A stretch of DNA of 64,000 bases from Vreelandella neptunia. Lineage in GTDB: Bacteria > Pseudomonadota > Gammaproteobacteria > Pseudomonadales > Halomonadaceae. Numbering within the stretch: the first letter of the stretch is position 1; the number at the start of each line of letters is the position of its first letter. The position numbers and the translations under genes are program-made. Location: the NCBI RefSeq assembly GCF_000712975.1, contig NZ_JHQL01000005.1:62001-126000 (forward strand). The letters run 5' to 3'. Below the pieces are notes generated by a model. The model was not told the DNA's origin. It saw only the letters and a list, made by a program, of their open reading frames with translations, and made no database searches. Positions 46,214-55,474 of the stretch are shown here, piece by piece.

Positions 46214-47134
46214 TTATCCGCTCCTATGCCCAGCATCACCAACTGAAGGTGGCTCTGGAATAGCAGGTGGCACTGAATCAGGTGCTGGCGGAGGTGGCTG
46301 AATATCGCCAGCGGCAAGCACATCTTCGATCATGGGGATTAAGCGCTGGAGTATGCGGGATTGCTTGAATGCATCTCGGCAAGCGATACGAACTTCCCTT
46401 TCTGGCATAGGCGGATTACGTGCCGCAACCCGAAAAGCCGCGGGCACCACCGTTTCAAACTTGACGATATCGGCAATATCGTAAACAAAACTCAACGGCT
46501 TGCCGGTATGAAGATACCCAATCGCTGGAGCGTAGCCTGCTGCCAAAATAGCCGCTTCGGTAATCCCGTATAAGCAGGCAGTTGCTGCTGATAGGCATTG
46601 GTTAGCGACATCGGAGGCGTCCCACTGTTTAGGATCGTAGCGGCGCCCGTTCCATTTAACGCCATATTGTTTGGCTAATAGTTGATAGGTTTTCCGAACT
46701 CTGGCGCCTTCCATACCGCGTAGTTGCTCGATGCTGCGACGAGAAGGTGGCTCTTCGCCAAAACGCAGTTCAAACATTTTACGTACCACTTTCAGACGCA
46801 ACTTTTCATCCAGCGCCAGCTGCGCTTGGTACAACAATTTGTCTGATCGCGCACCGCCCGGCTGACCTGCGCTATAGAGCCTTACGCCAGCATCACCCAC
46901 CCAAATCAGTAGCGTGCCCACCGCAGCGGCTAGCTTTATGGCGGCATGTGAAACCCGTGTGCCCGGCTCCAGTAGCAGGCACGCCACTGACCCGACCGGG
47001 ATATGCATGCGCTCGCCGTTCACGTCGTCGACCACAACAAAGGCGCCGTCACGAACATCTATCTGCCCCATCCCGATAAAGATCATCGACATACGGTCTT
47101 TTTCGGGGATGGGCTTTAGCGGAATAAAGCCCAT
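46214..47134 (-). CDS. cas1: CRISPR-associated integrase Cas1 (type I-E)
   Basis: A 306-aa Cas1e that integrates new spacers. The active-site residues fall at Glu142 (RGMEGARVR), His209 (GYLHTGKPLS), Asp219 and Asp222 (VYDIADIVKFE), one number off E. coli Cas1, so the enzyme should be active. The C-terminus is a proline-rich tail (PPPPAPDSVPPAIPEPP), longer than usual. It lies between cas6e (9-base gap) and cas2 (no gap). Confidence 0.95.
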   Translation of the reverse strand: MGFIPLKPIPEKDRMSMIFIGMGQIDVRDGAFVVVDDVNGERMHIPVGSVACLLLEPGTRVSHAAIKLAAAVGTLLIWVGDAGVRLYSAGQPGGARSDKLLYQAQLALDEKLRLKVVRKMFELRFGEEPPSRRSIEQLRGMEGARVRKTYQLLAKQYGVKWNGRRYDPKQWDASDVANQCLSAATACLYGITEAAILAAGYAPAIGYLHTGKPLSFVYDIADIVKFETVVPAAFRVAARNPPMPEREVRIACRDAFKQSRILQRLIPMIEDVLAAGDIQPPPPAPDSVPPAIPEPPSVGDAGHRSG

Positions 47135-47143
47135 ATTGGTCTC

Positions 47144-47833
47144 CTAAGGACGGCGCAGTAGTAACAAACCACCGCCAAACGCTTTGGCCCGCCCAATTCC
47201 GTGGACCATTGTTTCGATCAGCTTTCCTGGATTTGTCACTTCCAGCAGACCTTCGTAATCCACCGTAGAGAACTGAACCGGCTTTCCGCTACCTTTATTC
47301 AGCACATGTTGGCGATAAGCACCGAGCTCTGGCGTAACTGGCAATCGAAAGCCCCATGTTTCAGCGCGGCTTTCGAGCCATTCACGGGCTTTACCATTCA
47401 TCGCATCGACACAGGCTTGGCTGGTGCGCTGCCCCGGTGGAAATGGCTTTTTGGCTGCCATCAGCACATCGGCGCGCTGGCCACGTTTTCCAGGAATGGG
47501 AACTGCTACCGTGGGGTTCGCACGCAGGCGAAATGCTAGCGTATCACCAACGTTGAGCTCTGGCGTGAAGGGTTTGCTCTCGGCGTTAAGCAGACCCGTC
47601 ACCGAGGTAGGCTCACGGTCTGAAAGAACGTAAAACAGCGGTAACCCTTTGGTACTTCTACCCTCCTCGGCATCTTCCATTTCTTGTCGGAAAATAAATG
47701 GTCGAGCCCCTTCATAATCTGGGAAGAGCTGCCATAAGAGCTGGTGTGCCGTGTAAGCTTCAGCGTTCATCACATCAAACAGCTTTTCTCGAGGCAGCCC
47801 ATTCAGGTCGATACGCACGCGTGAGAGATACAT
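47144..47833 (-). CDS. cas6e: crRNA endonuclease Cas6e (CasE)
   Basis: Processes the pre-crRNA at the base of each repeat hairpin and stays bound to the crRNA 3' end. The protein is 229 aa, two ferredoxin-like domains. The catalytic His is probably His30 (EAYTAHQLLWQLFP). The C-terminal glycine-rich loop is HGIGRAKAFGGGLLLLRR. The frame is open upstream to 47920, but the ATG at 47833 overlaps the cas5 stop (TAATG) and gives the standard start MYLSRVRIDL. Confidence 0.93.
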   Translation of the reverse strand: MYLSRVRIDLNGLPREKLFDVMNAEAYTAHQLLWQLFPDYEGARPFIFRQEMEDAEEGRSTKGLPLFYVLSDREPTSVTGLLNAESKPFTPELNVGDTLAFRLRANPTVAVPIPGKRGQRADVLMAAKKPFPPGQRTSQACVDAMNGKAREWLESRAETWGFRLPVTPELGAYRQHVLNKGSGKPVQFSTVDYEGLLEVTNPGKLIETMVHGIGRAKAFGGGLLLLRRP

Positions 47834-48585
47834 TAACTCGCCTCCTCGTTCGACTGGGTACGGCGAAACTCCAACCGTGGGCCAAACTGCCAGCGGCGGC
47901 GATTCAGTGGTAAATCCCACACATCATTGTATTCTGCCGCTTGACCATCGCCATCTAACCTACTGGCTTCACCCTCCCAGGCATATAAAGCTTCCTCAGG
48001 AAAGCGAAGCACCGTTCTGTCTTCTCGACCGTTGAACGCCAGTGCAGGAAATGCCGCATCAAGTGCTTCTTTGAGCGTGCTGCACTGCTGCCGCTGAGGT
48101 GCCAACGGCGCAGCGGGCGGGCAGGATTTACGCCCTAGATAAAGCGGGTAATGTGGCGTTTTCAGCGCTTGCTCAAGCTCAGCCAGCGTCAGGCTGGCCG
48201 CTGGCGTTAGCCATATAGCTATTGTCCATAGACCATCGCAGCGATAGTCACGGCTGGATAGTATCGTTTTCAGCGCATCACGCGGCCCGCTAAGCTCTTC
48301 TTTGCGGGTGGCGTAACTCACCTTTGATTGTGAAGCGGGTACCTGCACCGTATGGTAATCACGCATCAGCAGGCCGGGGGTGTACTGTTTTACGCCCATG
48401 GCAATGCTTTCGCGTAACTGTGCCTGGCCCTGGTCGTCATCGCGACGTACGCCCAACGCTGCCCCGAGCAACCCAAGTACGGCGCCTTTACCAGGATAAG
48501 TAGCCGTTGGGCGCGTTTCACCAACGGCCGCTTCGCCCCAACTGGCCAGCGGCGCATAAAGCCGAAAAATAAGATAGTCGGTCAT
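47833..48585 (-). CDS. cas5e: Cascade subunit Cas5e (CasD)
   Basis: Caps the 5' handle of the crRNA in Cascade (250 aa). The N-terminus MTDYLIFRLYAPLASWGEAA carries the family pattern LxxPLxSWG, and the segment GETRPTATYPGKGAVLGLLGAALG is characteristic. It overlaps cas6e by one base and follows cas7 by 9 bases. Confidence 0.93.
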   Translation of the reverse strand: MTDYLIFRLYAPLASWGEAAVGETRPTATYPGKGAVLGLLGAALGVRRDDDQGQAQLRESIAMGVKQYTPGLLMRDYHTVQVPASQSKVSYATRKEELSGPRDALKTILSSRDYRCDGLWTIAIWLTPAASLTLAELEQALKTPHYPLYLGRKSCPPAAPLAPQRQQCSTLKEALDAAFPALAFNGREDRTVLRFPEEALYAWEGEASRLDGDGQAAEYNDVWDLPLNRRRWQFGPRLEFRRTQSNEEAS

Positions 48586-48594
48586 GCCGCCCCC

Positions 48595-49686
48595 TTATTG
48601 GTCAGTTTTCAGGAAGCCAAGTAGCTCCGTCAGAGTGCCTTTCTTAACATCACCTTTTAGTTGAGGTTGTTCATAGTCAGGTTCGGCACTGATGACAAAT
48701 CGACTGTCAGCGCCTGCTTCGTAGGCGTTATCAAACGCATTGGCTTGCGCTTCTATGCGCTTAATAGCGTCAAGCGCCTGATTTTGACCCACCACAGGCC
48801 GCAGGTAGGCAGTGGAAAGCGAACGTGGCTGTTGATTGCCTTTTTCGGCTAGCACATAGCTCGCATGGGCGCGGGAGCCGAAGCTGTTTTGCTTACCTTT
48901 GGGTGAAGTTTTGACAGCCGCTTCCACTAGGGCCGCAATCGCCTGATCGGCTAGCTCGCTGTTGCCTTGCAGGTTTTCTACCAGTTGTTGGCGGTCGATG
49001 CAGATATACAGATAGAACAGCCCCGCACCAAAGCCGGATTCTCCGATATGGGCAGCACCACGGTCTTTATCACCCGTGTTCAAGTCATCGACTGCCGTGA
49101 AGTAATCATCTTCCACTTCGGCAGCATGCACAGTGATGGCGTGAGCGACCTGGCAGGCGGCATCGACGTTATACTCGGGAACAGCGGCCAGCATGCGGCC
49201 AAACAGTGCCACATCAGCAGCGGCAGGTTTGTGGCGTAAGAGCTTTAGCTCATCATCGTTGGGCTCGCGTTTTTCTTCCGCCAGTGTTTCTACCAGCTCG
49301 CTGATCGCTAGGCGCTCTTCCAGGCCAACGTGGACTAACTGCTCAATCTCAAACTCTTTGGCTTCACCTTTTTCTACTTTGCGAAGCTTGCCAAACACAC
49401 CGGCAATCTTTTCTGCGCAAGCACCTGCCGTTTTCTGATCAACGCCCTTCTCGATTAATTGATCATAAGCTTCTTTTCCTAAACGCTTGGTGCGGGTACC
49501 GACATGCCCGGCCAGGGCTTCTTCAAATAGCGCAGAGGTACGCCAGGTACGTTTCAGGCTTTGAGAAGAAACACGCAGGCGTTTTGCACCACCCATCAAG
49601 GCTGTTTTAGGGCGTCCCAAATCATCGCGGTTCAGGTTAGCGGGCGGATAAGAGGTTAGCAGGTGCAGTTGAATAAAGTGGCTCAT
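48595..49686 (-). CDS. cas7e: Cascade backbone subunit Cas7e (CasC)
   Basis: Six copies form the crRNA-binding backbone of Cascade. The 363-aa protein begins MSHFIQLHLLTSYPPANLNR, the standard Cas7e start (NLNRDDLGRPKTA). It includes RVSSQSLKRTWRTS and GEAGFG-type HIGESGFGAGLFYLY segments and ends with GTLTELLGFL. A 58-base gap separates it from cse2, the largest gap within the Cascade genes. Confidence 0.94.
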   Translation of the reverse strand: MSHFIQLHLLTSYPPANLNRDDLGRPKTALMGGAKRLRVSSQSLKRTWRTSALFEEALAGHVGTRTKRLGKEAYDQLIEKGVDQKTAGACAEKIAGVFGKLRKVEKGEAKEFEIEQLVHVGLEERLAISELVETLAEEKREPNDDELKLLRHKPAAADVALFGRMLAAVPEYNVDAACQVAHAITVHAAEVEDDYFTAVDDLNTGDKDRGAAHIGESGFGAGLFYLYICIDRQQLVENLQGNSELADQAIAALVEAAVKTSPKGKQNSFGSRAHASYVLAEKGNQQPRSLSTAYLRPVVGQNQALDAIKRIEAQANAFDNAYEAGADSRFVISAEPDYEQPQLKGDVKKGTLTELLGFLKTDQ

Positions 49687-49744
49687 GGATAGCTCCGACA
49701 GTCAGTTAAAAATGCGCTAAAGATGATAAAAATCAGGCTTTAAA

Positions 49745-50410
49745 TCAGTCGCCGCAATGGCTGTAGCGAGACGTTGCGGCAAAATAGTCGTTCGCTAATA
49801 CAAAGCCGAGCCGTTGCGTCGGCTTGGCAGACAAACGCCCACGATGCTCGCGCCACCAGAGTGAGATAACGCTTGCTAGCAGGACAACGCTGATGTCTTT
49901 CTTATCAGCCAACGCCAGCGCACGGCGTAAGCGCTGAATAAACTCTTCAGGGGTTTGGCAGGAAAGCAGTTGCTGAAAGCGCAGCTCGCTCATCAAGGCT
50001 TTACCAGACGACTCTTTTTGCTGGCCAAGGCGTGTGGCTAATGAGATACCGTCCTTTTCGCCGCGGAGTTCTGCGACGATCAACGCGATGCAAGACCATA
50101 CTTGTAGCTTTTCAGCGCGGTAATCCGTTTGCTTCGTAGCCTCCGGCAGCGCTACCCATAGTTCACGAAAACCTTGGGTTAGCATTGCCGCATCGGCGCT
50201 ATCACATCGGCGCAGCACCGCGCCGACTCCACGTGGCAACGACCGCTGATTGGTGAGTTTTGCCAGCTCGTGCGGGGGTAGCGTTAATCGTTGCCACCAA
50301 CGGCGTAAAGCGGTAGCTTCGGCATACGTCAAAGCCACTAGCGATTTTTTCTCCGCCTCGGTCAATAACTCATCTTTTTCGGATGTTTCCGGCGTTACTA
50401 AATCACTCAT
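49745..50410 (-). CDS. cse2: Cascade small subunit Cse2 (CasB)
   Basis: Two copies line the belly of Cascade and steady the displaced DNA strand. This helical protein is 221 aa, a little longer than E. coli CasB (160 aa). Typical segments are ATALRRWWQRLTLPP, RGVGAVLRRCDSADAAM and CQTPEEFIQRLRRALALAD. The ATG overlaps the cas8e stop (TGATG). Confidence 0.92.
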   Translation of the reverse strand: MSDLVTPETSEKDELLTEAEKKSLVALTYAEATALRRWWQRLTLPPHELAKLTNQRSLPRGVGAVLRRCDSADAAMLTQGFRELWVALPEATKQTDYRAEKLQVWSCIALIVAELRGEKDGISLATRLGQQKESSGKALMSELRFQQLLSCQTPEEFIQRLRRALALADKKDISVVLLASVISLWWREHRGRLSAKPTQRLGFVLANDYFAATSRYSHCGD

Positions 50411-52113
50411 CAGGCGTCTCCAGTCGTTGTTACAGCAGAGGCCTCGTTACGCTTGGCCTTCGCGGATGGGTCAAAACTTCCCTGCTTGATAAAATCACTG
50501 ACCACTTTGCTGCCTTTACTCTTGCCACTCAGAAAGTGTTGCAACTGCCGGTGAGCGGCGGTGGCACGTTCAAGATCCATGCTTTCATGGGCACCGCTGA
50601 GCGCCAGATCTTCAAATACACGCATGGCCTCATACTTCAAGGCGAAGTACCAGTTCTCAGCAACACTGGAAGGGATATGCGGCGCAGAAGGGTTATCTTG
50701 CAATGACTGTCGAAGCCCTAGCAGGGCTTTGAAAAACACCGCTTGAGTCGCATCGTAAAACTGGCTATCAATGGCGCTCATATCGCCCTTGGCATCTGAC
50801 GGGCGCGAAAACCAAGCGTTTTTCACCTGAGTGCGTACCATCCAGGCGATATTGCGGGCAAGCTCGGTCAGTTGCTGTATCCATACACGCAATTTTTCCT
50901 GCTGGCCTTGTGGAATTTCCACCAGCGGCATTTCGATGCTGTACCAACCGCGCGGCTTCATGTTGTCCATGTCGTAGCCAAACACCCATAGGCGGGTCTC
51001 TCTCAGCAGCGCCTGGATGTTATCGTCGAAACGACGCTCTTGCGTTACTAGCGGTTGCTTGCCATCGATATAGCTTTTCAGCACCGCTGCCGCTATCGCG
51101 CCACTGTTATCTTCATCATGGAGCACGAAGCCGGACCAATGCCGATAACCCAGCCCGCCGGGTTGGCCTTTGCTGGATAGCGGCAACTCATTTGGTTTCT
51201 TAGGGTCGCGTCGGTAAGGCGTCAGCGGATGTAGCCAGGGGCCATCGTAATTGGCCCCCTGTTTTTTGGCGCGTAATTCACGTACCAACCGCTGCGTTTT
51301 ACGCCCGCAGATATCGCATGTACATTCATCAGCTTCATCAAACAGGAGCCGAAAACGGCGCGGCATTGACCAGTAAGCGTGTAGTGGGTGGGTGTCTTCA
51401 GGTAGCACTTCAGTGCCTTTTTTATCGCTTACCCGCGTATTGGCCATCCAGAAAAATAGCGAAGGCTCTTCTGGATGCGGTGTCGACCACTGCTGTCCTT
51501 TCTGAATGGCTTCTTTCTGCGTAATGACGTTTAGCCACAGCCGCTCCCACAAGCGGGCTGTGGACAACTCAGGCATGACCAATGTTGTCAGCGGGCCTCC
51601 GCCCCGTAGGCCCACGCGAATACCGGCGCCGCCTGCGGGGGCGTTAATCTGCATAGTGTAAAGCGCTATGGCTGCGCAAGAATCGCACATCGCGTCAACG
51701 CGGCCGCGTTTAACAAAGAAGTCGGTATTGTTCTTAATGCCGTTCGCACCGGGTGCATCAATCAAGAGGCCGCTGACAGTGGCATTCTTAACATCTTCCA
51801 GCGGGTCAAGATCCTGCATAAAGCGAGGGCCGTCGCCATCCAGCTCAAAAGCACTATTGAAAGGCTCGAACGCTGTGTCCAAAGCTGCAACACTGGGTGG
51901 TTCAAGCAATCTATCAAGCCAATCGTCATGAGTTTTCGGCGACAGTGCCGTTTGCAGCAGACCAATCAGAAACTGGTAAGCAGCCCCCTGAAAATCCGCA
52001 CGCGGTAGAGCAAGATTGATGACGTCAGGATCAGCCAGCGCTGAGGGCGCGCGATAGTCCACCTCACCGCTTTTCAGCAGAAAAGGTAGCCAGGGATCGT
52101 TAAGTAGGTTCAT
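50410..52113 (-). CDS. cas8e: Cascade large subunit Cas8e (Cse1/CasA)
   Basis: Recognises the PAM and recruits Cas3. Starting from the ATG at 52113 it is 567 aa (MNLLNDPWLPFLLKSGEVDY, the family start); a GTG at 52119 is the alternative. The region FDLDGDGPRFMQDLDP-like and the L1-loop region KNNTDFFVKRGRVDAMCDSCA are present. A Cys pair typical of Cas8e follows (DECTCDICGRKTQ). Its promoter must lie within about 90 bases upstream or inside the antisense DUF29 gene, because cas3 transcription is interrupted there by an opposing gene. Confidence 0.93.
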   Translation of the reverse strand: MNLLNDPWLPFLLKSGEVDYRAPSALADPDVINLALPRADFQGAAYQFLIGLLQTALSPKTHDDWLDRLLEPPSVAALDTAFEPFNSAFELDGDGPRFMQDLDPLEDVKNATVSGLLIDAPGANGIKNNTDFFVKRGRVDAMCDSCAAIALYTMQINAPAGGAGIRVGLRGGGPLTTLVMPELSTARLWERLWLNVITQKEAIQKGQQWSTPHPEEPSLFFWMANTRVSDKKGTEVLPEDTHPLHAYWSMPRRFRLLFDEADECTCDICGRKTQRLVRELRAKKQGANYDGPWLHPLTPYRRDPKKPNELPLSSKGQPGGLGYRHWSGFVLHDEDNSGAIAAAVLKSYIDGKQPLVTQERRFDDNIQALLRETRLWVFGYDMDNMKPRGWYSIEMPLVEIPQGQQEKLRVWIQQLTELARNIAWMVRTQVKNAWFSRPSDAKGDMSAIDSQFYDATQAVFFKALLGLRQSLQDNPSAPHIPSSVAENWYFALKYEAMRVFEDLALSGAHESMDLERATAAHRQLQHFLSGKSKGSKVVSDFIKQGSFDPSAKAKRNEASAVTTTGDA

Positions 52114-52201
52114 GTACACCTCGATAGTGTCGTCTGGTGTTATTGCTTGGTTTACACTGAAACATGTGGGAATCAGTCAGCAGACGGGGAGGATCAGGAC
52201 A

Positions 52202-52633
52202 ATGGCGATTCATTATGAACAGGATGCCTACGCCTGGGCGCTTGAACAGGCGGGGCTGCTGCGGGCTGGAAAAGTGGATAAGCTGGATCTTGAGCATCTC
52301 GCTGAGGAGATTGAAAGCATGGGAAAAAGCGAGCGACGCGCCTTGATCAGTCAGCTGGCCCGCTTGCTGATGCACCTGCTGAAATGGGATCACCAGCCGG
52401 ACAGGCGCTCGCGCAGCTGGCGGCTGACAATTCAGGATGCGCAAAGCAAGGTAAACCGTTTGTTGAAAGACAACCCTAGCTTGAAAGCATCGCTGCCTGA
52501 TCTGATGAATGAAGCCTATGAAGATGCACGTCGAGCGGCGGCCATCGAAACAGACCGCGAGCCGCAAGACTTTCCCGAACCGTGCCTGTACAGTTTTGAA
52601 GAAGCCATCAACTTTCAGCCCAGCGAACACTGA
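52202..52633 (+). CDS. DUF29 family protein inside the cas operon (opposite strand)
   Basis: A 143-aa protein with the DUF29 pattern: HYEQDAYAWALEQAGLLRAG, then DLEHLAEEIESMGKSERRAL, then HLLKWDHQPDRRSRSW. The ATG at 52202 follows GGGGAGGATC and is preferred over the long extension starting at 52112. DUF29 proteins are small and helical, common in cyanobacteria and proteobacteria, with no known function. The gene sits between cas3 and cas8e on the other strand: head to head with cas8e (88 bases apart) and tail to tail with cas3 (5 bases apart). It could control the cas promoter, be a passenger, or be a CRISPR-linked accessory. Confidence 0.85.
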   Translation: MAIHYEQDAYAWALEQAGLLRAGKVDKLDLEHLAEEIESMGKSERRALISQLARLLMHLLKWDHQPDRRSRSWRLTIQDAQSKVNRLLKDNPSLKASLPDLMNEAYEDARRAAAIETDREPQDFPEPCLYSFEEAINFQPSEH

Positions 52634-52638
52634 GCGAC

Positions 52639-55314
52639 TCATGACGTTTGCTCTTTAGCGCCAAGCCGAACGCCCCATTGGGTATCATAGCCACAATCCG
52701 GGTCATCATTAGGCAGCCAGGGCTGAGTATATTTCAGCACTTTATAGCGCTCTTGAAGGGTAAGCCACTGGCTTTCATAGCGGCTTGGCAACGCTGCCAA
52801 CTTGGTAGCCTGGCTTTGGCGTAGCTTCACCTGGCTGAGCATATCAGCATGGCGGCCCTCTCCCGCCCATAGCGCCAGCTCGTCACCGTCAGAGAATGAC
52901 AACAGCACGACATTAATGGTTGGCTCATCCATCAAGCGTGTGCCTATCTCTTGTTCTTCCTGCCATTGATCGCTTTTGACGTAGCCCTCTTCAAGATCAA
53001 GTGCATTGAATGTCGCCATCGAACCAGCCGTTCTCTGCATGCCTTTTTGCTCATAGCGAGCAGTCTGAAGACCATCAGGAATAACGTCAGCGACGCGGCC
53101 GTAAACGCCTTCAATAAGCTCTCTCGCCTCTTCGGGTAGACGTATCGCTTCCAGGTGGCGCAATACTCGCTGGGTTAGCCAGCTCAGCGAGGTGTCGCGG
53201 TAAACGGCCTGAGTACCTGGCAGTGTTCGCTGCAGCCATTTTTCATCGGGGTCATCTGACCATGGCGGTGCCAGAACTAAAAGCCGTGGTGGGCAGCGCA
53301 ACCCACGCTGATGGCGCTGCAAACGCCCAGCCCGCTGGATAAGTAAATCAATGGGTGCGATATCGCTGACCATCACATCCACATCACAGTCCAAGGACTC
53401 CTGGAATACCTGCGTGCTGATTAACACCTGGCCCTTGCGCATGTCGGGTGTCGAATCCTTGCCTAAACGCTCAATGACCTGAGATTCAATGCGCTGCCTA
53501 TCCACCATGGCAAAACGACTGTGGAATAGCAGGCAGTGCTCTGGGTCAGGATGGCGGGCAGCAATCGCTTCAAACGCGCGAATAGCGTCATCAACGGTAT
53601 TGCGCACCCAGGCAATACACTCACCGGCCTCTATTGCCGCCAGCACAGCATCAATGGCCTGCTCTTCTTCGGTTAGCCAATCAACCTCTACGCTTCTAGC
53701 AACTTCCTTGCGTGAGCCAAGCGGCAATTCTAGCGGCTGCCCTTCACTCACATGAGTCAGAAGCGGAAAATCATCTTTTTGTGGCGTTGTTTCTGACTGG
53801 CCAAGTCCTGCTTGCCAAGCAGCCATCAAGTCACTGCGCATAGCGCGGGGAAGCGTCGCGGTTAACAGAATAGCGCTACCGCCCTGCCGAGCGTGGTAGC
53901 TTAGTAGCTGGCTTAGCAGCGTCTGCATGTAATTGTCGTAGGCATGCACTTCATCAATCACTAACACCTTGCGCGCCAGCCCATACAATCGCAGTGACTG
54001 ATGACGAAATGGCAAAATAGCCATCAGCGCCTGATCGATAGTGCCGACACCGACTTCAGCCAACAGTGCTTTTTTACGCGAGTCCGCTAGCCATTGATTA
54101 CAGCGGCTGGTCGCTGAGAGCTCACTGCTGGTGTAATCAAGATCGCCAGGATGAGGCGCCGCAACCGCTGCCATAAAATCATCGTTTAAATCCCGCGCCC
54201 CATGGGCAAGAACAAAAGAAGGCATTGATTCAGCGGTGTAAAATCGACGATGTAAATTGCCTAGCCGTGCATACATGGCGTTAGAAGTGGCCATTGTAGG
54301 CAGTGCAAAATAAAGCCCATCGCCATGACCTGCTGCCAACAGGCGCTGGGTAAGAATGCAGGCAGCTTCTGTTTTCCCTGAACCTGTCTCATCTTCCAAT
54401 ATAAACAGCTGTGGCCCATCGGTAATTGCCACCGTTTCCGCTGCGTGCTGCAAAGGGGTAGGCGTGACAGTTTGCTGGCCAAACCAGCTTGCCATACCCG
54501 CGTAAGGAAGTGGCTCAGGGAGGCGTTTAAATCCTGTTTCTTGCAGTGCCCGCTCTGCGTTAGCCAACGCCATTTGCCAGTAATCAGTAAGTGGCATCTT
54601 CATTTGGTGGTAAGCAAAGTGATCCTGATTAGAACCTAACCAATCACTTAATGTTGCCCAGCCTGCAATTGACCAGCTTAAGGTTTGCAGCGCATAAACC
54701 CACTCTTCAGAAAACAGCTGCTCGGTGGGCCAATCTGGCGGGACAATGTCGGCCCAATCAGCAATAAACTGACGCGTTGCCTCCACGTCATCTGCGTGTT
54801 GATCACGGCAAAAGAATGCCTCTACATCAACTTTTCCTGCCTCAACAGGCTGGCCGTGATGGCCGAAAAAAGGCGGTGTGAGGACAGGCAAAGCTGCGCG
54901 TAGCGCCTTGCGCTCCATACGGCTAAATCCAGCAGGCCATCGTAGCGTGCCGTCTTCAAACCATTCATGCCATTTAGCCTCCCAAATCACTGCGCCTAAG
55001 CGGTCATGGCGCTGCGTATAGGCACATTGTGCTATTGGCGGTACCAAATCTTGATTTGCTGAAGATGTAAAAAGCCCTTGAAAAGCTCGTGAGAACTTAC
55101 CGATATCGTGCAGGCCAAGCCAAAAAACCAATAGCTGGCGCAGCGCTTCAGGTTTAAGACTTAGTTGTGCTGCCAAGCGTTGCGTCAGCGGCCTATCAGG
55201 CGAAAGCAATAGCCAACCCACAGCAGCAACATCGAGGTTGTGATAAGGCAATAGGTGGCACTCAACAGCCTGCCCTTTGGCCTGCGCTTTACCCCAGTAG
55301 CGGTAGTAAGTCAC
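52639..55314 (-). CDS. cas3: CRISPR-associated nuclease/helicase Cas3
   Basis: Cas3 (891 aa) nicks and degrades DNA marked by Cascade. The HD nuclease has His25 (LLPYHNLDVA), His69-Asp70 with Lys73 (WLGLHDIGKFSRAFQ) and the later HH in PFFGHHGQPVEAG. The helicase shows ETGSGKTEAA (Walker A), VIDEVHAYD (DExH), LLTATLP and QRAGRLQRHQR (motif VI). An ATG at 55356 is in frame, but the GTG at 55314 has a very strong ribosome site (AAGGAGG, plus-strand 55320-55326) and begins the usual MTYYRYWGKA, so GTG is chosen. It is the first cas gene; its 3' end meets the DUF29 gene. Confidence 0.95.
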   Translation of the reverse strand: MTYYRYWGKAQAKGQAVECHLLPYHNLDVAAVGWLLLSPDRPLTQRLAAQLSLKPEALRQLLVFWLGLHDIGKFSRAFQGLFTSSANQDLVPPIAQCAYTQRHDRLGAVIWEAKWHEWFEDGTLRWPAGFSRMERKALRAALPVLTPPFFGHHGQPVEAGKVDVEAFFCRDQHADDVEATRQFIADWADIVPPDWPTEQLFSEEWVYALQTLSWSIAGWATLSDWLGSNQDHFAYHQMKMPLTDYWQMALANAERALQETGFKRLPEPLPYAGMASWFGQQTVTPTPLQHAAETVAITDGPQLFILEDETGSGKTEAACILTQRLLAAGHGDGLYFALPTMATSNAMYARLGNLHRRFYTAESMPSFVLAHGARDLNDDFMAAVAAPHPGDLDYTSSELSATSRCNQWLADSRKKALLAEVGVGTIDQALMAILPFRHQSLRLYGLARKVLVIDEVHAYDNYMQTLLSQLLSYHARQGGSAILLTATLPRAMRSDLMAAWQAGLGQSETTPQKDDFPLLTHVSEGQPLELPLGSRKEVARSVEVDWLTEEEQAIDAVLAAIEAGECIAWVRNTVDDAIRAFEAIAARHPDPEHCLLFHSRFAMVDRQRIESQVIERLGKDSTPDMRKGQVLISTQVFQESLDCDVDVMVSDIAPIDLLIQRAGRLQRHQRGLRCPPRLLVLAPPWSDDPDEKWLQRTLPGTQAVYRDTSLSWLTQRVLRHLEAIRLPEEARELIEGVYGRVADVIPDGLQTARYEQKGMQRTAGSMATFNALDLEEGYVKSDQWQEEQEIGTRLMDEPTINVVLLSFSDGDELALWAGEGRHADMLSQVKLRQSQATKLAALPSRYESQWLTLQERYKVLKYTQPWLPNDDPDCGYDTQWGVRLGAKEQTS

Positions 55315-55474
55315 TGCTGCCTCCTTGCGCCTTTGTCTATCCCTCCATCTAACCATTCTTTACTCACCCTCGCTATTGACCTTAGTCATACTTAGCGCTC
55401 CTGAACACCACGCCATCTCGTTGCACGTGACGTGCTACGCTTTACGTTACTTTTTCTTATTTAGGTAATTTGCT

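Noticed and set aside
52114-52201. Possible CRISPR-repeat-like RNA (creR type) in the cas8e-DUF29 gap
   Set aside because: I looked for repeat-like sequence here and in the other cas intergenic gaps and found none.
52100-52642. Minus-strand frame of 180 codons opposite the DUF29 gene, which would restore a continuous cas operon
   Set aside because: It lacks any Cas or other family pattern, whereas the plus strand has a clear DUF29 protein with a ribosome site.
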